DNA of 64,000 nt from Gorillibacterium timonense. GTDB taxonomy: Bacteria; Bacillota; Bacilli; Paenibacillales; NBRC-103111. A program made the position numbers and the translations under genes. The stretch lies in contig NZ_LN881724.1 in assembly GCF_001457415.1 (NCBI RefSeq), positions 62,001 through 126,000 on the forward strand. Reading direction: 5' to 3'. Within the stretch, counting starts at the first letter, position 1. The number at the start of each line of letters is the position of its first letter. The notes under the pieces are model-generated. The model ran no database searches and was not told the origin of the DNA. It worked only from the letters and a program-made list of their open reading frames with translations. Below are positions 7,510-15,462 of the stretch, in pieces.

Positions 7510-9033
7510 TTAGCGGTGGCTTCCGCCGTCATTCGGCAGCTCCGCAACCCAAAAGCGCAGCCAGGCGCCGCCCTCCGGATGATTGGAGGCTTCAATGCCG
7601 CCGCCATGCTTCTGCAGAAGGGTGCGGACGAGGTAGAGCCCGAGCCCCGAATGGCCTTTCTCCTCCGAACCGGAGCCGGACCGCGCCGGATCTCCCCGAT
7701 AGAACAGGCGAAACAGGCTGTGAAGATCCTCGGGAGTGAAGCCGGGACCGCTGTCACGCAGCGCCGCTTCCACAAGCCCTTCCTTCACCTGGACGCGCAG
7801 AGTCAACTGCCCGCCTTCCGGCGTGAAGCGAATGCCGTTGGCTGCGAGGTTGTCGAGCACCTGCTCCATGCGGCGGGCATCCAGCCGGAAATCCGCCTCT
7901 GGATTCCGGCGAAGATCACTGTACGCGTAGAGGAAGCTCTGCTGCTTGCCTGCTGCGAGCAGGCGATATTCCTCCGCCTTCTGGGCGAAGAAGGGCTCCA
8001 GGCGGACGGGCTCCGGGGATAGAGTAAACCCTTCCCGCTGAAGCTCGGTTGCTTGATTCATCTCCGTAATGAGTCGGATCGCCCGTTCCGTATTGTGGCG
8101 AATGACGTGGAGATAGCGGTCCAGCCGCTCCGACGGAACGCTTCTGCCGCCGTCCAGGCTGTCGAGCAGCCCGTCCGCGTGGCCGAGCACGATGGTGAGC
8201 GGCGTCCGCAGATCGTGGGCGATGGCCGCAGCCATATCATGCCGCTCCTGATTGGAGCGCCATTCGCGGCTGAGCGACTCCATCAAGGCCCCGCGCATCC
8301 GCTCGAAGGCCGCTCCAAGCTCGCTCAGCTCCTTCGCGCCGTTCACGGGCCGGAGCGTGAAATCGAGGTCCTGCTGCTCGATCCGGCTGGCGGCTTCAAT
8401 CAGATAGGCCACCTCCGGCTGAATCCGCCGCCGCAGCTTTCGGCCGAAATGGATCGTAAAGAACGCCAACCATACGAACGGCACCGTCAGGTTGCCGAGT
8501 ATGAACAGTTGGACGAGCAGAGGCCGGTCCGCATTGGCGGAGGCGAGGCTGAGTCGGTAATTCAGCAGCAGAGCGGCTTTCAGCATATGCTCCCCGTCCT
8601 GGATCGGATAGTAGCGCAGAAAGGACCCGTTGCTCGTCTGCTCCACCGTGTTCATCTTTTTAAGCAGGACACCGCCATCCGGCACGAGTCGATCCTTCAA
8701 GGTTCCATAGAGAGGCTCACCCGAGAGAGAAACCACCTGATAGAGGATTCCCTCCTCCGGGATCACACGCTCTAAGCCTTGCCGGGATTCGGGCTTTAGC
8801 AGCTCGGCCCGCTGGCCGTCCACGTATGAGTAGATAGCAGGAAGACGCTGTTCATAGGAGTTGGCCGGGTGCGGGAAGCCCAAATCGGCCGCGAAGACAT
8901 AGACCACGCTTAGCACCCAGGTGAGGAGGGAGGCGGCGATGGTGCAGAAGAGGGTCAGGAGCGAGATGGAACGAAATTGTTGATGAAGCGATTGCCGGTT
9001 CAGCCAGCGGTTCAAGTACGATGATTTTGCCAT
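7510..9033 (-). CDS. Sensor histidine kinase of a two-component system
   Basis: 507 residues from the ATG at 9033, which overlaps the end of the response regulator gene by 22 bases. Two membrane segments (about 24-47 and 172-196) bracket a roughly 120-residue external domain. A HAMP-like linker follows, then HisKA with phosphoacceptor His273 in AAAIAHDLRTPLTI, and a HATPase_c domain with an N-box (NLAANGIRFTP), DSGPGF and GHSGLGLYLVR. The N-box reads NLAANG rather than the usual NLLxNA, a small deviation. The operon order ABC ATPase, two permeases, regulator, kinase suggests it senses the substrate of the ABC exporter, for example an envelope-active peptide. Confidence 0.93.
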   Translation of the reverse strand: MAKSSYLNRWLNRQSLHQQFRSISLLTLFCTIAASLLTWVLSVVYVFAADLGFPHPANSYEQRLPAIYSYVDGQRAELLKPESRQGLERVIPEEGILYQVVSLSGEPLYGTLKDRLVPDGGVLLKKMNTVEQTSNGSFLRYYPIQDGEHMLKAALLLNYRLSLASANADRPLLVQLFILGNLTVPFVWLAFFTIHFGRKLRRRIQPEVAYLIEAASRIEQQDLDFTLRPVNGAKELSELGAAFERMRGALMESLSREWRSNQERHDMAAAIAHDLRTPLTIVLGHADGLLDSLDGGRSVPSERLDRYLHVIRHNTERAIRLITEMNQATELQREGFTLSPEPVRLEPFFAQKAEEYRLLAAGKQQSFLYAYSDLRRNPEADFRLDARRMEQVLDNLAANGIRFTPEGGQLTLRVQVKEGLVEAALRDSGPGFTPEDLHSLFRLFYRGDPARSGSGSEEKGHSGLGLYLVRTLLQKHGGGIEASNHPEGGAWLRFWVAELPNDGGSHR

Positions 9034-9707
9034 TTGTATCCGATTCCCCAGACGGTTGCGATGGATTCGACGCCCGAGCCGCACTTGACCAGCTTGGCGC
9101 GGATGTTCTTGACATGCTCGGTCACGGTGGCGGAGTCGCCTTCGGCTTCGAAGCCCCAGACCTTCTCATAGATTTGCTCCCGGGAGAAGACCTGCCCGGC
9201 ATGTAGAGCCAACAGCTGGACGATCTCGAACTCACGGAGCGTGAGCGGAACCTCCCGGTCTCGGTAGTAGAGCGCGAGGCTGTTCAAATCCACCGTGAGA
9301 TCGCCGTCATGCAGCAGGGTCCGGCTCTCCTCCCGGCGGGCTCGCTGCTCCCGGCGCAGATGAGCCATGATTCGCGCCTTCAGCTCGCGAAGGCTGAACG
9401 GCTTCACCAGATAATCATCTCCGCCAGCGGCAAGCCCTTGAATGCGGTCAATTTCGGTATGACGGGCGCTCAGAAACAGAATCGGGCACAGTGCGCGGTC
9501 GCGGATGGCCCGGCACACGTCCAGGCCGTTCAAGCCGGGCATCATTACGTCGAGCAAGATAAGATCGGGCTTCTTTTCCAGTAGGGCGAAGACAGCCTCG
9601 CCGTTATCCGCCGTCATCACCTCGTACCCGTCATCGGTCAGCGCGTCGCGAATAAACGCAATCATATCGGGCTCGTCGTCGACAAGCAGGATACGTTCCT
9701 TTGGCAA
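9012..9707 (-). CDS. OmpR/PhoB-type response regulator
   Basis: 231 residues from the TTG at 9707. AAGGAGGGG sits 6 bases upstream of that codon, while the in-frame ATG at 9725 lies before this ribosome site, so TTG is preferred. The receiver domain has DDE (10-12), phosphoacceptor Asp53 (LLDVMMPG) and the YLVKPFS lysine. The C-terminal winged helix has LTLREFEIVQLLA and ATVTEHVKNIRAKL. Cognate kinase is the next gene. Its regulon probably includes the adjacent ABC exporter. Confidence 0.94.
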   Translation of the reverse strand: MPKERILLVDDEPDMIAFIRDALTDDGYEVMTADNGEAVFALLEKKPDLILLDVMMPGLNGLDVCRAIRDRALCPILFLSARHTEIDRIQGLAAGGDDYLVKPFSLRELKARIMAHLRREQRARREESRTLLHDGDLTVDLNSLALYYRDREVPLTLREFEIVQLLALHAGQVFSREQIYEKVWGFEAEGDSATVTEHVKNIRAKLVKCGSGVESIATVWGIGYKWQNHRT

Positions 9708-9739
9708 GGTTGTCCCCTCCTTCATCCGTTTGAATGGGC

Positions 9740-10510
9740 TTAATGCGTCCAGTCCCGTCTGCGCCAGACGAGCAGGACGCCGCCATAGGCAATCATAACA
9801 CAGGCTGCTGATATCCAGAGCATGCCGCTGCCCGCAAGCCCTCCGAGCAGGCGGAAGATGGCATCCGAGGAACTCATCAGAAAAGCGAACGAGTCCGACA
9901 GGTAGAGCGCGCCGATCAGAACGCAGACCGTCCCGGCGTATGCGAGAATTGGATGCGGCATCACCGTCGAGATGAGGGCGGCAAGGCCGAGAACAGCGAG
10001 AAAGACCAAGTATGCGATCAGATAGAATAGCGCGGAATAAGCGAGCGCACCACCGGGTCCAAAGGCGGAAGTACCGAGGAATGATGTGGTGTCGGCTTCC
10101 GGCAGAGCCATGCGGCCGAAGAGGGTCCCAACCATGAAGGTGATGGCGGTAAGTCCGCCGAGCAGAAGACCCTGAACAAGCCATTTCGCAGTGATCAGGC
10201 GCAGATGCGAGACGGGACGCAGCAGCGTCATTCTCAAGGCGCCCGACGTATACTCGCCGTTAAAGCTGTCTGCGGCAAGCATCGGGATGAGGATGAAGTT
10301 CAGGAAGAGAGACAGCTCCCGCAGCAGGAAGGGAGCCACGTTCAAGGCGTTCATCGGGGTGGAGCGAATTTGATCATACATCGCCACTCCCATCGATTTT
10401 AAGAACAAGCATTCAAAGGCAAGCGCAAGCAGGTAGAGCACGAGCACCGTTTTCGTTTTGGTCCGGGCCATCATGCGCTGCCATTCGCATTTCATCAGTC
10501 TGAGCATCAT
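9740..10510 (-). CDS. ABC-2 type exporter permease (second of two)
   Basis: 256 residues, with start at 10510 after AAAGGAG (a second ATG is 3 bases on). About six hydrophobic segments are visible, and the SFNGEYTSGALRMTLLRPV sequence after the second helix matches the EYRSGALR region of bacitracin-type ABC permeases. It pairs with the upstream permease and ATPase. Such modules export or detoxify peptides and often confer peptide resistance. The response regulator gene follows after 32 bases. Confidence 0.85.
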   Translation of the reverse strand: MMLRLMKCEWQRMMARTKTKTVLVLYLLALAFECLFLKSMGVAMYDQIRSTPMNALNVAPFLLRELSLFLNFILIPMLAADSFNGEYTSGALRMTLLRPVSHLRLITAKWLVQGLLLGGLTAITFMVGTLFGRMALPEADTTSFLGTSAFGPGGALAYSALFYLIAYLVFLAVLGLAALISTVMPHPILAYAGTVCVLIGALYLSDSFAFLMSSSDAIFRLLGGLAGSGMLWISAACVMIAYGGVLLVWRRRDWTH

Positions 10511-10541
10511 TAGGTCTCCTTTCAAGGGGAGGACAGCCGGA

Positions 10542-11369
10542 CTAAATCCAGCGATCCCTTTTGGTAAAAACCAGATAGGCGCCGGTTCCGAACAGCAGCA
10601 GATATCCTGCCAGGACGGTGCACATCCAGCCCGCATAACGCGGCGAATCGGCGAGCAAGAAGACGATCCCTTGCCACTGGATCATCGGCAGCGAAGCAAA
10701 ATACAGCCGGAAAAACAACGTCTGGTCGATGACGGCGGCAAAATAGCTGAGCAGCTGAGGACCGAGGAGCGACAGCAGCAGGAAGCCGATGCCAAGCCCC
10801 ATCGCGGCCGTTACCGAGCGGCTGATCACTGCGAAGAACAGCAGGACGGCGGTCATCGCTAGAAGGGTAAGCAGCCCGATGCCGTAGAACTGCAGGGCGT
10901 AGAGCAGCCCCTTGCCGTAGTGAACCGTCCCCTCGCGGTAAAAGAGCGCAAACGCATCGGCATGAGGGAGGAGCAGATACCCAAAGAGCGTGCTCCACAG
11001 CAGGTACCACAGGCAGAGGACGGCGGCGGCAGCGGCAAGCGTCAGCGCCTTGGCAGCGATGATCTGCCCGAAGGTGTAAGCCCGCTGCATCACCATCCGA
11101 AGAGCCCCGCTGCGATATTCATCCGTCACCACGTAAGCGGCGAGGACAATCATCGCCAGGTTGAACACGGTGAGCAGCATTTCCTCGAAGCCGAGCACGC
11201 TGAAGTTGCCGGCGACGGCATACTGCGGCAGCGCCGGATCGGTTCCGGCGTTCGCCTTTCGCATGTAGCCTGCGGCGGCATAGGCGGCCACCGGCAAAGC
11301 GGCGAGCATGAGCAGGAAGATCCGGTGTCGCCAGAGTCGGATCCATTCGCTGTGAACGAGTCTTCTCAT
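10542..11369 (-). CDS. ABC-2 type exporter permease (first of two)
   Basis: 275 residues from the ATG at 11369, which overlaps the stop of the ATPase gene as ATGA, showing translational coupling. The N-terminal MRRLVHSEWIRLWRHR amphipathic segment, six hydrophobic helices and TDEYRSGALRMVMQRA are typical of BcrB-like subunits. It shares its overall plan with the following permease (same EYxSGALRM motif), so the two probably form a heterodimeric channel. Confidence 0.87.
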   Translation of the reverse strand: MRRLVHSEWIRLWRHRIFLLMLAALPVAAYAAAGYMRKANAGTDPALPQYAVAGNFSVLGFEEMLLTVFNLAMIVLAAYVVTDEYRSGALRMVMQRAYTFGQIIAAKALTLAAAAAVLCLWYLLWSTLFGYLLLPHADAFALFYREGTVHYGKGLLYALQFYGIGLLTLLAMTAVLLFFAVISRSVTAAMGLGIGFLLLSLLGPQLLSYFAAVIDQTLFFRLYFASLPMIQWQGIVFLLADSPRYAGWMCTVLAGYLLLFGTGAYLVFTKRDRWI

Positions 11370-12094
11370 CGCGTCATCAGCTCCACGAAGGCGTCCTCCA
11401 GGCTTTCGTTTCCTTGGCGCAGCTCCTGCGTCTTGCCCTTCCAGACCAGCTTGCCTTCCTTCATCAGCACCACATGCGGGCAAATTTTCTGAATCTCATC
11501 CAGCAGATGGCTGGAGATGAGGAAGGTCAGCCCCTCGGTCTCATGGAGCTTCAAGATCAGCTCCCTCAGCTCGCGGATGCCCATCGGGTCGAGGCCGTTC
11601 GCCGGCTCGTCGAGGATGATCAGCTCGGGCTGGCCGAGAATCGCCTGGGCAATGCCGAGGCGCTGCTTCATGCCGAGCGAGTACGTACCGACCCGGTCGT
11701 TCTCCCGCCCCTCCAGTCCGACCGTCGCGATCACTTCGCGGACGCGTTCCTTTTGCCTCGCTGGGGACAGGCTCGGGTCGAGTCGGGCAAGATTAAGCAG
11801 GTTGCCGCTTCCGGTCAGGTAAGGGAAGAAGATCGGCGATTCGACGATGGCTCCGAGCTTCGCCAACGCTTCAGGTCGTCTTGTTCGAACGTCGGTTCCA
11901 GCTATGGCGATCGAGCCGGCCGTCGGGTGGATCAATCCGGTGATCATGCGGATGAGCGTTGTTTTGCCCGCCCCGTTCGGGCCGAGCAAGCCGCAGATTT
12001 GTCCTTTTTCCACGGTAAAGCTCATGTCGTTCACCAGCTTGCGGCTGCGGACCGCCTTTGTGACTCCTTTTACGTCCAGTATGGGGTTCATCAT
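11366..12094 (-). CDS. ABC exporter ATPase, bacitracin/lantibiotic-resistance type
   Basis: 242 residues. Walker A GPNGAGKTT (about 38-46), the C-loop YSLGMKQRLG, Walker B LIILDEPANGLD and the SSHLLDE H-loop are intact. The SLGMKQR form of the signature and the DEPANGLDP sequence are characteristic of the BcrA/LanF group. A GGAGATGAACCTGC ribosome region precedes tandem ATGs. First gene of a five-gene minus-strand operon ending with the two-component system. The promoter must lie in 12095-12308; I could not pick it out with confidence. Confidence 0.93.
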   Translation of the reverse strand: MMNPILDVKGVTKAVRSRKLVNDMSFTVEKGQICGLLGPNGAGKTTLIRMITGLIHPTAGSIAIAGTDVRTRRPEALAKLGAIVESPIFFPYLTGSGNLLNLARLDPSLSPARQKERVREVIATVGLEGRENDRVGTYSLGMKQRLGIAQAILGQPELIILDEPANGLDPMGIRELRELILKLHETEGLTFLISSHLLDEIQKICPHVVLMKEGKLVWKGKTQELRQGNESLEDAFVELMTR

Positions 12095-12182
12095 GCAGGT
12101 TCATCTCCTTCTGAAACGAGGATAACGCGCAATTCTCAAGAAACCATAAAGTCAGTGAATCTACGCATAAGGAGGAGGAAGC

Positions 12183-12230
12183 AAAAAAAGCTTCCCCGAT
12201 CTCCCATGCAGGAGTCGAGAAAGCTTAGTT
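12183..12230 (-). terminator. Terminator after the MFS transporter gene
   Basis: On the minus strand AAGCTTTCTCGACTCC folds back on GGGAGATCGGGGAAGCTT and is followed by a run of seven T. It separates the MFS gene from the ABC operon. Confidence 0.7.
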
Positions 12231-12308
12231 GGCAATCGAAAGAGACGGAAGACGCTGAGCCGCCGGCATTCATTGAACCTTGGTTTGCAGCGCGGCGTCT
12301 GAGGCGCT

Positions 12309-13520
12309 TTACACGGTCTGAGAGCGAAGCAGCTCCTTGTCGCGCTTGCCGTGTAAGGGGTGGTAGAGCAGCGCTCCCAAGAGAATGACGGCCACGATGG
12401 ACAAGAAGAGTCCTCGGTACCCGACAATCGGAACCAAGTAGCCAAGAACGAAGGGACCGAGACCGATGCCCAGATCGAGGAAAATGAAATAGGTCGAGTT
12501 GGCAAGTCCCATCCGATGGTGAGGCGTCACTTTCAGCGCCAGCGATTGGGTGCAGGACTGAAGGTTGCCGTAGCCAAGCCCGATGAATACCGCGGCGGCA
12601 AGAATGACGAAGCCGGAATGGGCCTGGCTGAACAGCAACATGCCGACAGCGAACGCTGCGAAGGCGGGATAAGTGATCACATTGCCTCCCCTGCGGTCAA
12701 GAAGCTTCCCGGTTACCGGACGAGACAGCAAGGCGGATAGGGCATAGACGAGAAAGAAGAAGCTGCTGGCATCCACCAGATCGATCTCGGCGGCATATAC
12801 CGTAAGGAAGGAAAGCACGCCCGAATAGCAAAAGCCGATCACGAGCGTAACGAGGGCGATCGGCAGCGCCCGTACCTCTAGGTAGTCGGACAGACGAAAC
12901 CGAGATTTGCTCTTCTCGGCTCCTTCCTCGGCCTGTGATTTGAGCGGAGAAGGGGAGTTCACCAGGAAGGCGGCAGCCAGACTCAAGATTCCCACCGCCA
13001 GAGAGAAGAGGAAGATGCTGCGGAAGCCGTAAGCATGGGCGAGAGCGATCCCGATGAACGGGCCGATGGCTGTTGCCAGGACGCTGCTCAAGCTGAAATA
13101 GCCGATTCCTTCCCCGTTGCGAGCACGCGGAATGACCTGGGCCACGATGGTGCCGGTGGCGGTCGTCGACATGCCGACACCAATTCCGTGCAGCAGCCGA
13201 ATGATCATCAGCTGTTCGAGGTTCGTTTGCACCAGGTAGAAGAAGATAAAGACAACGGTCAACAGAATGCTGCAGATCAGCATTCGTTTGCTGCCGATGG
13301 CGTTGATCTGCTTGCCGGCGAACAGGCGGCCGATCAACGAACCGATGACAAAGATGCTTGCGACGAGTCCCGCCATGCTGGTCGATGCGTGATAGTGTTG
13401 CTTGGCGTAAGGAGCCATTTGGACGAGCAGCAGATACATGGACAGCCACAGGACGAAGTTAACGATAGTGATCGAGAGAAAATCTTTCGTCCATAAACGT
13501 TCTTTTTCCATTTCGTTCAT
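12309..13520 (-). CDS. MFS drug-type transporter
   Basis: 403 residues with about 12 predicted transmembrane helices. The motif-A-like GSLIGRLFAGKQINAIGSKR after helix 2 and its second-half counterpart SRPVTGKLLDRRGGN are visible. The family of proton-coupled multidrug or metabolite exporters fits best. The start ATG overlaps the MarR stop codon (ATGA), so the pair is translationally coupled and the MarR protein is very likely its regulator. Substrate is unknown. Confidence 0.9.
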   Translation of the reverse strand: MNEMEKERLWTKDFLSITIVNFVLWLSMYLLLVQMAPYAKQHYHASTSMAGLVASIFVIGSLIGRLFAGKQINAIGSKRMLICSILLTVVFIFFYLVQTNLEQLMIIRLLHGIGVGMSTTATGTIVAQVIPRARNGEGIGYFSLSSVLATAIGPFIGIALAHAYGFRSIFLFSLAVGILSLAAAFLVNSPSPLKSQAEEGAEKSKSRFRLSDYLEVRALPIALVTLVIGFCYSGVLSFLTVYAAEIDLVDASSFFFLVYALSALLSRPVTGKLLDRRGGNVITYPAFAAFAVGMLLFSQAHSGFVILAAAVFIGLGYGNLQSCTQSLALKVTPHHRMGLANSTYFIFLDLGIGLGPFVLGYLVPIVGYRGLFLSIVAVILLGALLYHPLHGKRDKELLRSQTV

Positions 13521-13945
13521 CCTTTTCCGTTTGTGATGTTCTTGGTGATCGTATTTAGAATTCGAGCAACGAGCCGTTGCTCTTCCTCGGGAATGTCGCG
13601 AACAAGCTCTTGCTGATACAGATCCAACTTTTCTTGCACCTGTTGGCAGATGTCGTTCCCTTTGTCCGTCAATTGAATGATTTTCACACGCTTGTCGTCT
13701 CCGCTGATTGCTTCGATGAAGCCGAGCTCATGGAGCCTTTGCAGCATCTTGGTCACGGTAGGCCGCTCTACATATTGGTGCTCGGAGATATCGCCGGCGG
13801 TTTGCGGACCTGTTCGGTGAAGAAAGTAGAGGATGGACCAGAGAGGACTGGTGAGGTTCATCGGAGCGAGCAACGTATTCAACTCATTCAAATAAGGGCG
13901 ATAGAGGGAAAGAAACGAGGTGAACAGCTGCTTTTGCGGTGTCAT
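13517..13945 (-). CDS. MarR-family regulator of the MFS transporter
   Basis: 142 residues, with an AAGGAGAATGCGAGC ribosome region before the ATG. The winged helix is clear (TAGDISEHQYVERPTVTKML, then the DKRVKIIQLTDKG wing). MarR dimers usually repress their own operon until a phenolic or toxic ligand binds. The palindrome at 13966-13984, just downstream of its -10 element, is the expected operator. Confidence 0.93.
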   Translation of the reverse strand: MTPQKQLFTSFLSLYRPYLNELNTLLAPMNLTSPLWSILYFLHRTGPQTAGDISEHQYVERPTVTKMLQRLHELGFIEAISGDDKRVKIIQLTDKGNDICQQVQEKLDLYQQELVRDIPEEEQRLVARILNTITKNITNGKG

Positions 13946-13965
13946 GCTCGCATTCTCCTTCGACT

Positions 13966-13994
13966 ATTAGTTAGTGAAACTAATCAAAAGTATA
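13966..13994 (-). promoter_or_regulatory. Promoter -10 and MarR operator palindrome
   Basis: ATTAGTT-agtga-AACTAAT (13966-13984) is a perfect 7-bp inverted repeat with a 5-base centre, the size and AT character of MarR boxes. On the minus strand it starts 5 bases after TATACT (13994-13989), so occupancy would block transcription start of the marR-MFS operon. Confidence 0.65.
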
Positions 13995-14195
13995 CTTGGC
14001 TAAAGCAAGAAAGTCCAGCGGCAAACAAGGATTTATTTTCTGAACATGCGATGGCCATGCACTATTTGTGGCGAAATGGCCTTTTTCCATTTGCCGAGGA
14101 GGACAAACTTAACCAAATGGAGTAAGGGCTCAACATAGAAAATCGCGCATGACCGAAAGTGGGACCTTAGTAGAGGGGCAACCTATTTTTTTTGC

Positions 14196-14226
14196 TTGAC
14201 CTTTCCGTTACGTGAAGGTTTATGCT
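14196..14226 (+). promoter_or_regulatory. MerR-type promoter with 19-bp spacer and dyad
   Basis: TTGACC (14196-14201) and TATGCT (14221-14226) are 19 bases apart, the over-long spacing that MerR activators correct by DNA distortion. The spacer is nearly palindromic: ACCTT..CGT.ACG..AAGGT from 14199 to 14219. It lies 24 bases before the MerR gene, so the regulator should activate its own transcription. Confidence 0.75.
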
Positions 14227-14249
14227 GATTTTGTCAGGGGGATATGCTT

Positions 14250-15014
14250 ATGGAATACACGATTCAGAAGCTCGGCCGGATGGCGGGCATCAGCACGAGA
14301 ACCTTGCGGTATTACGATGAAGTCGGACTCCTCAAGCCGGCGAGGATCAACTCATCGGGTTACCGGATGTACGGGAGGGAAGAGGTGGATCTGCTGCAGC
14401 AGATTCTCTTCTACCGGGAGCTGGGGCTCAGCCTGGAAGCCATCCGCGAGCTCGTGCATTCACCGTCCTTCGACGGACCGTCCGCCCTGCGGGAGCATCG
14501 GGACAACCTGCTGGTTAAGCGGCAGCAGCTCGATTGGCTTATCGCCAATGTGGAGAAAACGCTGAAAGCAGCGGAAGGGAGAATCAAGATGAACGATTCG
14601 GATAAATTTGATGGCTTCAAAAAAGAGAAGCTGGAAGAGAACGAACGGAAGTACGGCCGTGAAGTCCGTGAAAAATACGGGGAAGAAGCGGTTGAGAAAT
14701 CGAATCGGCAGTGGATGAACATGACCGAACAGCAGTATACCGAGCTTCAGGAGATCGAGCAAGAGATGTTTAACGCTCTGGAGGAGGGAATGGCGAGCGG
14801 TGATCCCGCAAGCGAACCCGCGCAGCGGGCGGCGGAGCTGCACCGCAAATGGATAACGGCTCACTGGGGCCACTATTCCTCGGAAGCTCATGCCGGCGTG
14901 GCCCAGATGTATGTGGCTGACGAGCGTTTTACTGCCTATTACGATAAGCGGAAGCCGGGGCTTGCCCAGTTCCTGCGCGATGCGGTTCTTGTCTATACGG
15001 CCAACCAAGGCTAA
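14250..15014 (+). CDS. MerR-family regulator with TipAS antibiotic-recognition domain
   Basis: 254 residues from the ATG at 14250, 8 bases after AGGGGG; an ATG at 14244 is also possible. The MerR headpiece (EYTIQKLGRMAGISTRTLRY, with wing SSGYRMYGREEVDLL) is followed by a dimerisation coiled coil to about residue 112. From about residue 125 there is a C-terminal TipAS-like helical domain (KRKWITAHWG-type HRKWITAHWGHYS, AGVAQMYVADERFTAYYDK). TipA-like proteins bind cyclic or thiopeptide antibiotics and activate their own promoter. The matching 19-bp-spacer promoter is directly upstream. Confidence 0.94.
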   Translation: MEYTIQKLGRMAGISTRTLRYYDEVGLLKPARINSSGYRMYGREEVDLLQQILFYRELGLSLEAIRELVHSPSFDGPSALREHRDNLLVKRQQLDWLIANVEKTLKAAEGRIKMNDSDKFDGFKKEKLEENERKYGREVREKYGEEAVEKSNRQWMNMTEQQYTELQEIEQEMFNALEEGMASGDPASEPAQRAAELHRKWITAHWGHYSSEAHAGVAQMYVADERFTAYYDKRKPGLAQFLRDAVLVYTANQG

Positions 15015-15368
15015 CGCCAAGGGGTGTAATCGCAGCAGCGAGCTGTGTTTTACGAGAGTACTTGAGAAACAGGGAGCTGTGTTTGGTCGATCGCGCATTC
15101 GCGCTCGCAGATACCGGTGACATAGGTGTTAGGCATGAGGAACGCTTCGAGGCTCTGGCTTCAGGCGTTCTTTCATTTCACGTTTAGGTCAGCCGAGCCT
15201 GTGTGAAATGTTCGAGACGGAGCCGAGTGCGGGGTGTTAAGGGACCGGAACGCTACATCGAGGCTCAGATTTGGGTGGACGAGCCCTTAAAGGTATGGAA
15301 TAAGAATGGGGGCAGCTTCATCCGGGAAGGCTAACAAACGTAGAGTTGGGGTCATAAACGAACGGGAG
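15015..15368. other. 354-bp stretch without a confident gene; possible decayed coding sequence
   Basis: No full gene is supported. Two short stop-terminated stretches look faintly protein-like: one encodes VDRAFALADTGDIGVRHEER and ends at about 15186, the other encodes ERYIEAQIWVDEPLKVWNKN and ends at about 15334, in different frames. GAGCTGTGTTT occurs twice about 30 bases apart near 15040-15080. I found no terminator with a T-run and no T-box consensus. A gene remnant is possible. Confidence 0.3.
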
Positions 15369-15415
15369 TTGACTCCGGTAGTTGAGTGAATTATAATACA
15401 TGCATGAGCATGCAT
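15369..15415 (+). promoter_or_regulatory. Promoter and palindromic operator of the namA-marR operon
   Basis: TTGACT (15369-15374), 17 bases, TATAAT (15392-15397) form a near-consensus sigma-A promoter. Directly after it ATGCATG-ag-CATGCAT (15400-15415) is a perfect inverted repeat covering the expected start site. The MarR protein encoded second in the operon is the likely ligand, giving autoregulation. Confidence 0.75.
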
Positions 15416-15462
15416 TTAATAATTCGAACGCTCAATCTTGACAAAGAGAAGGAGAGAGGTAC

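Noticed and set aside
15015..15460. T-box or other riboswitch in the leader of namA
   Set aside because: No T-box consensus, no terminator/antiterminator pair; a clear sigma-A promoter with operator lies at 15369, downstream of most of this region.
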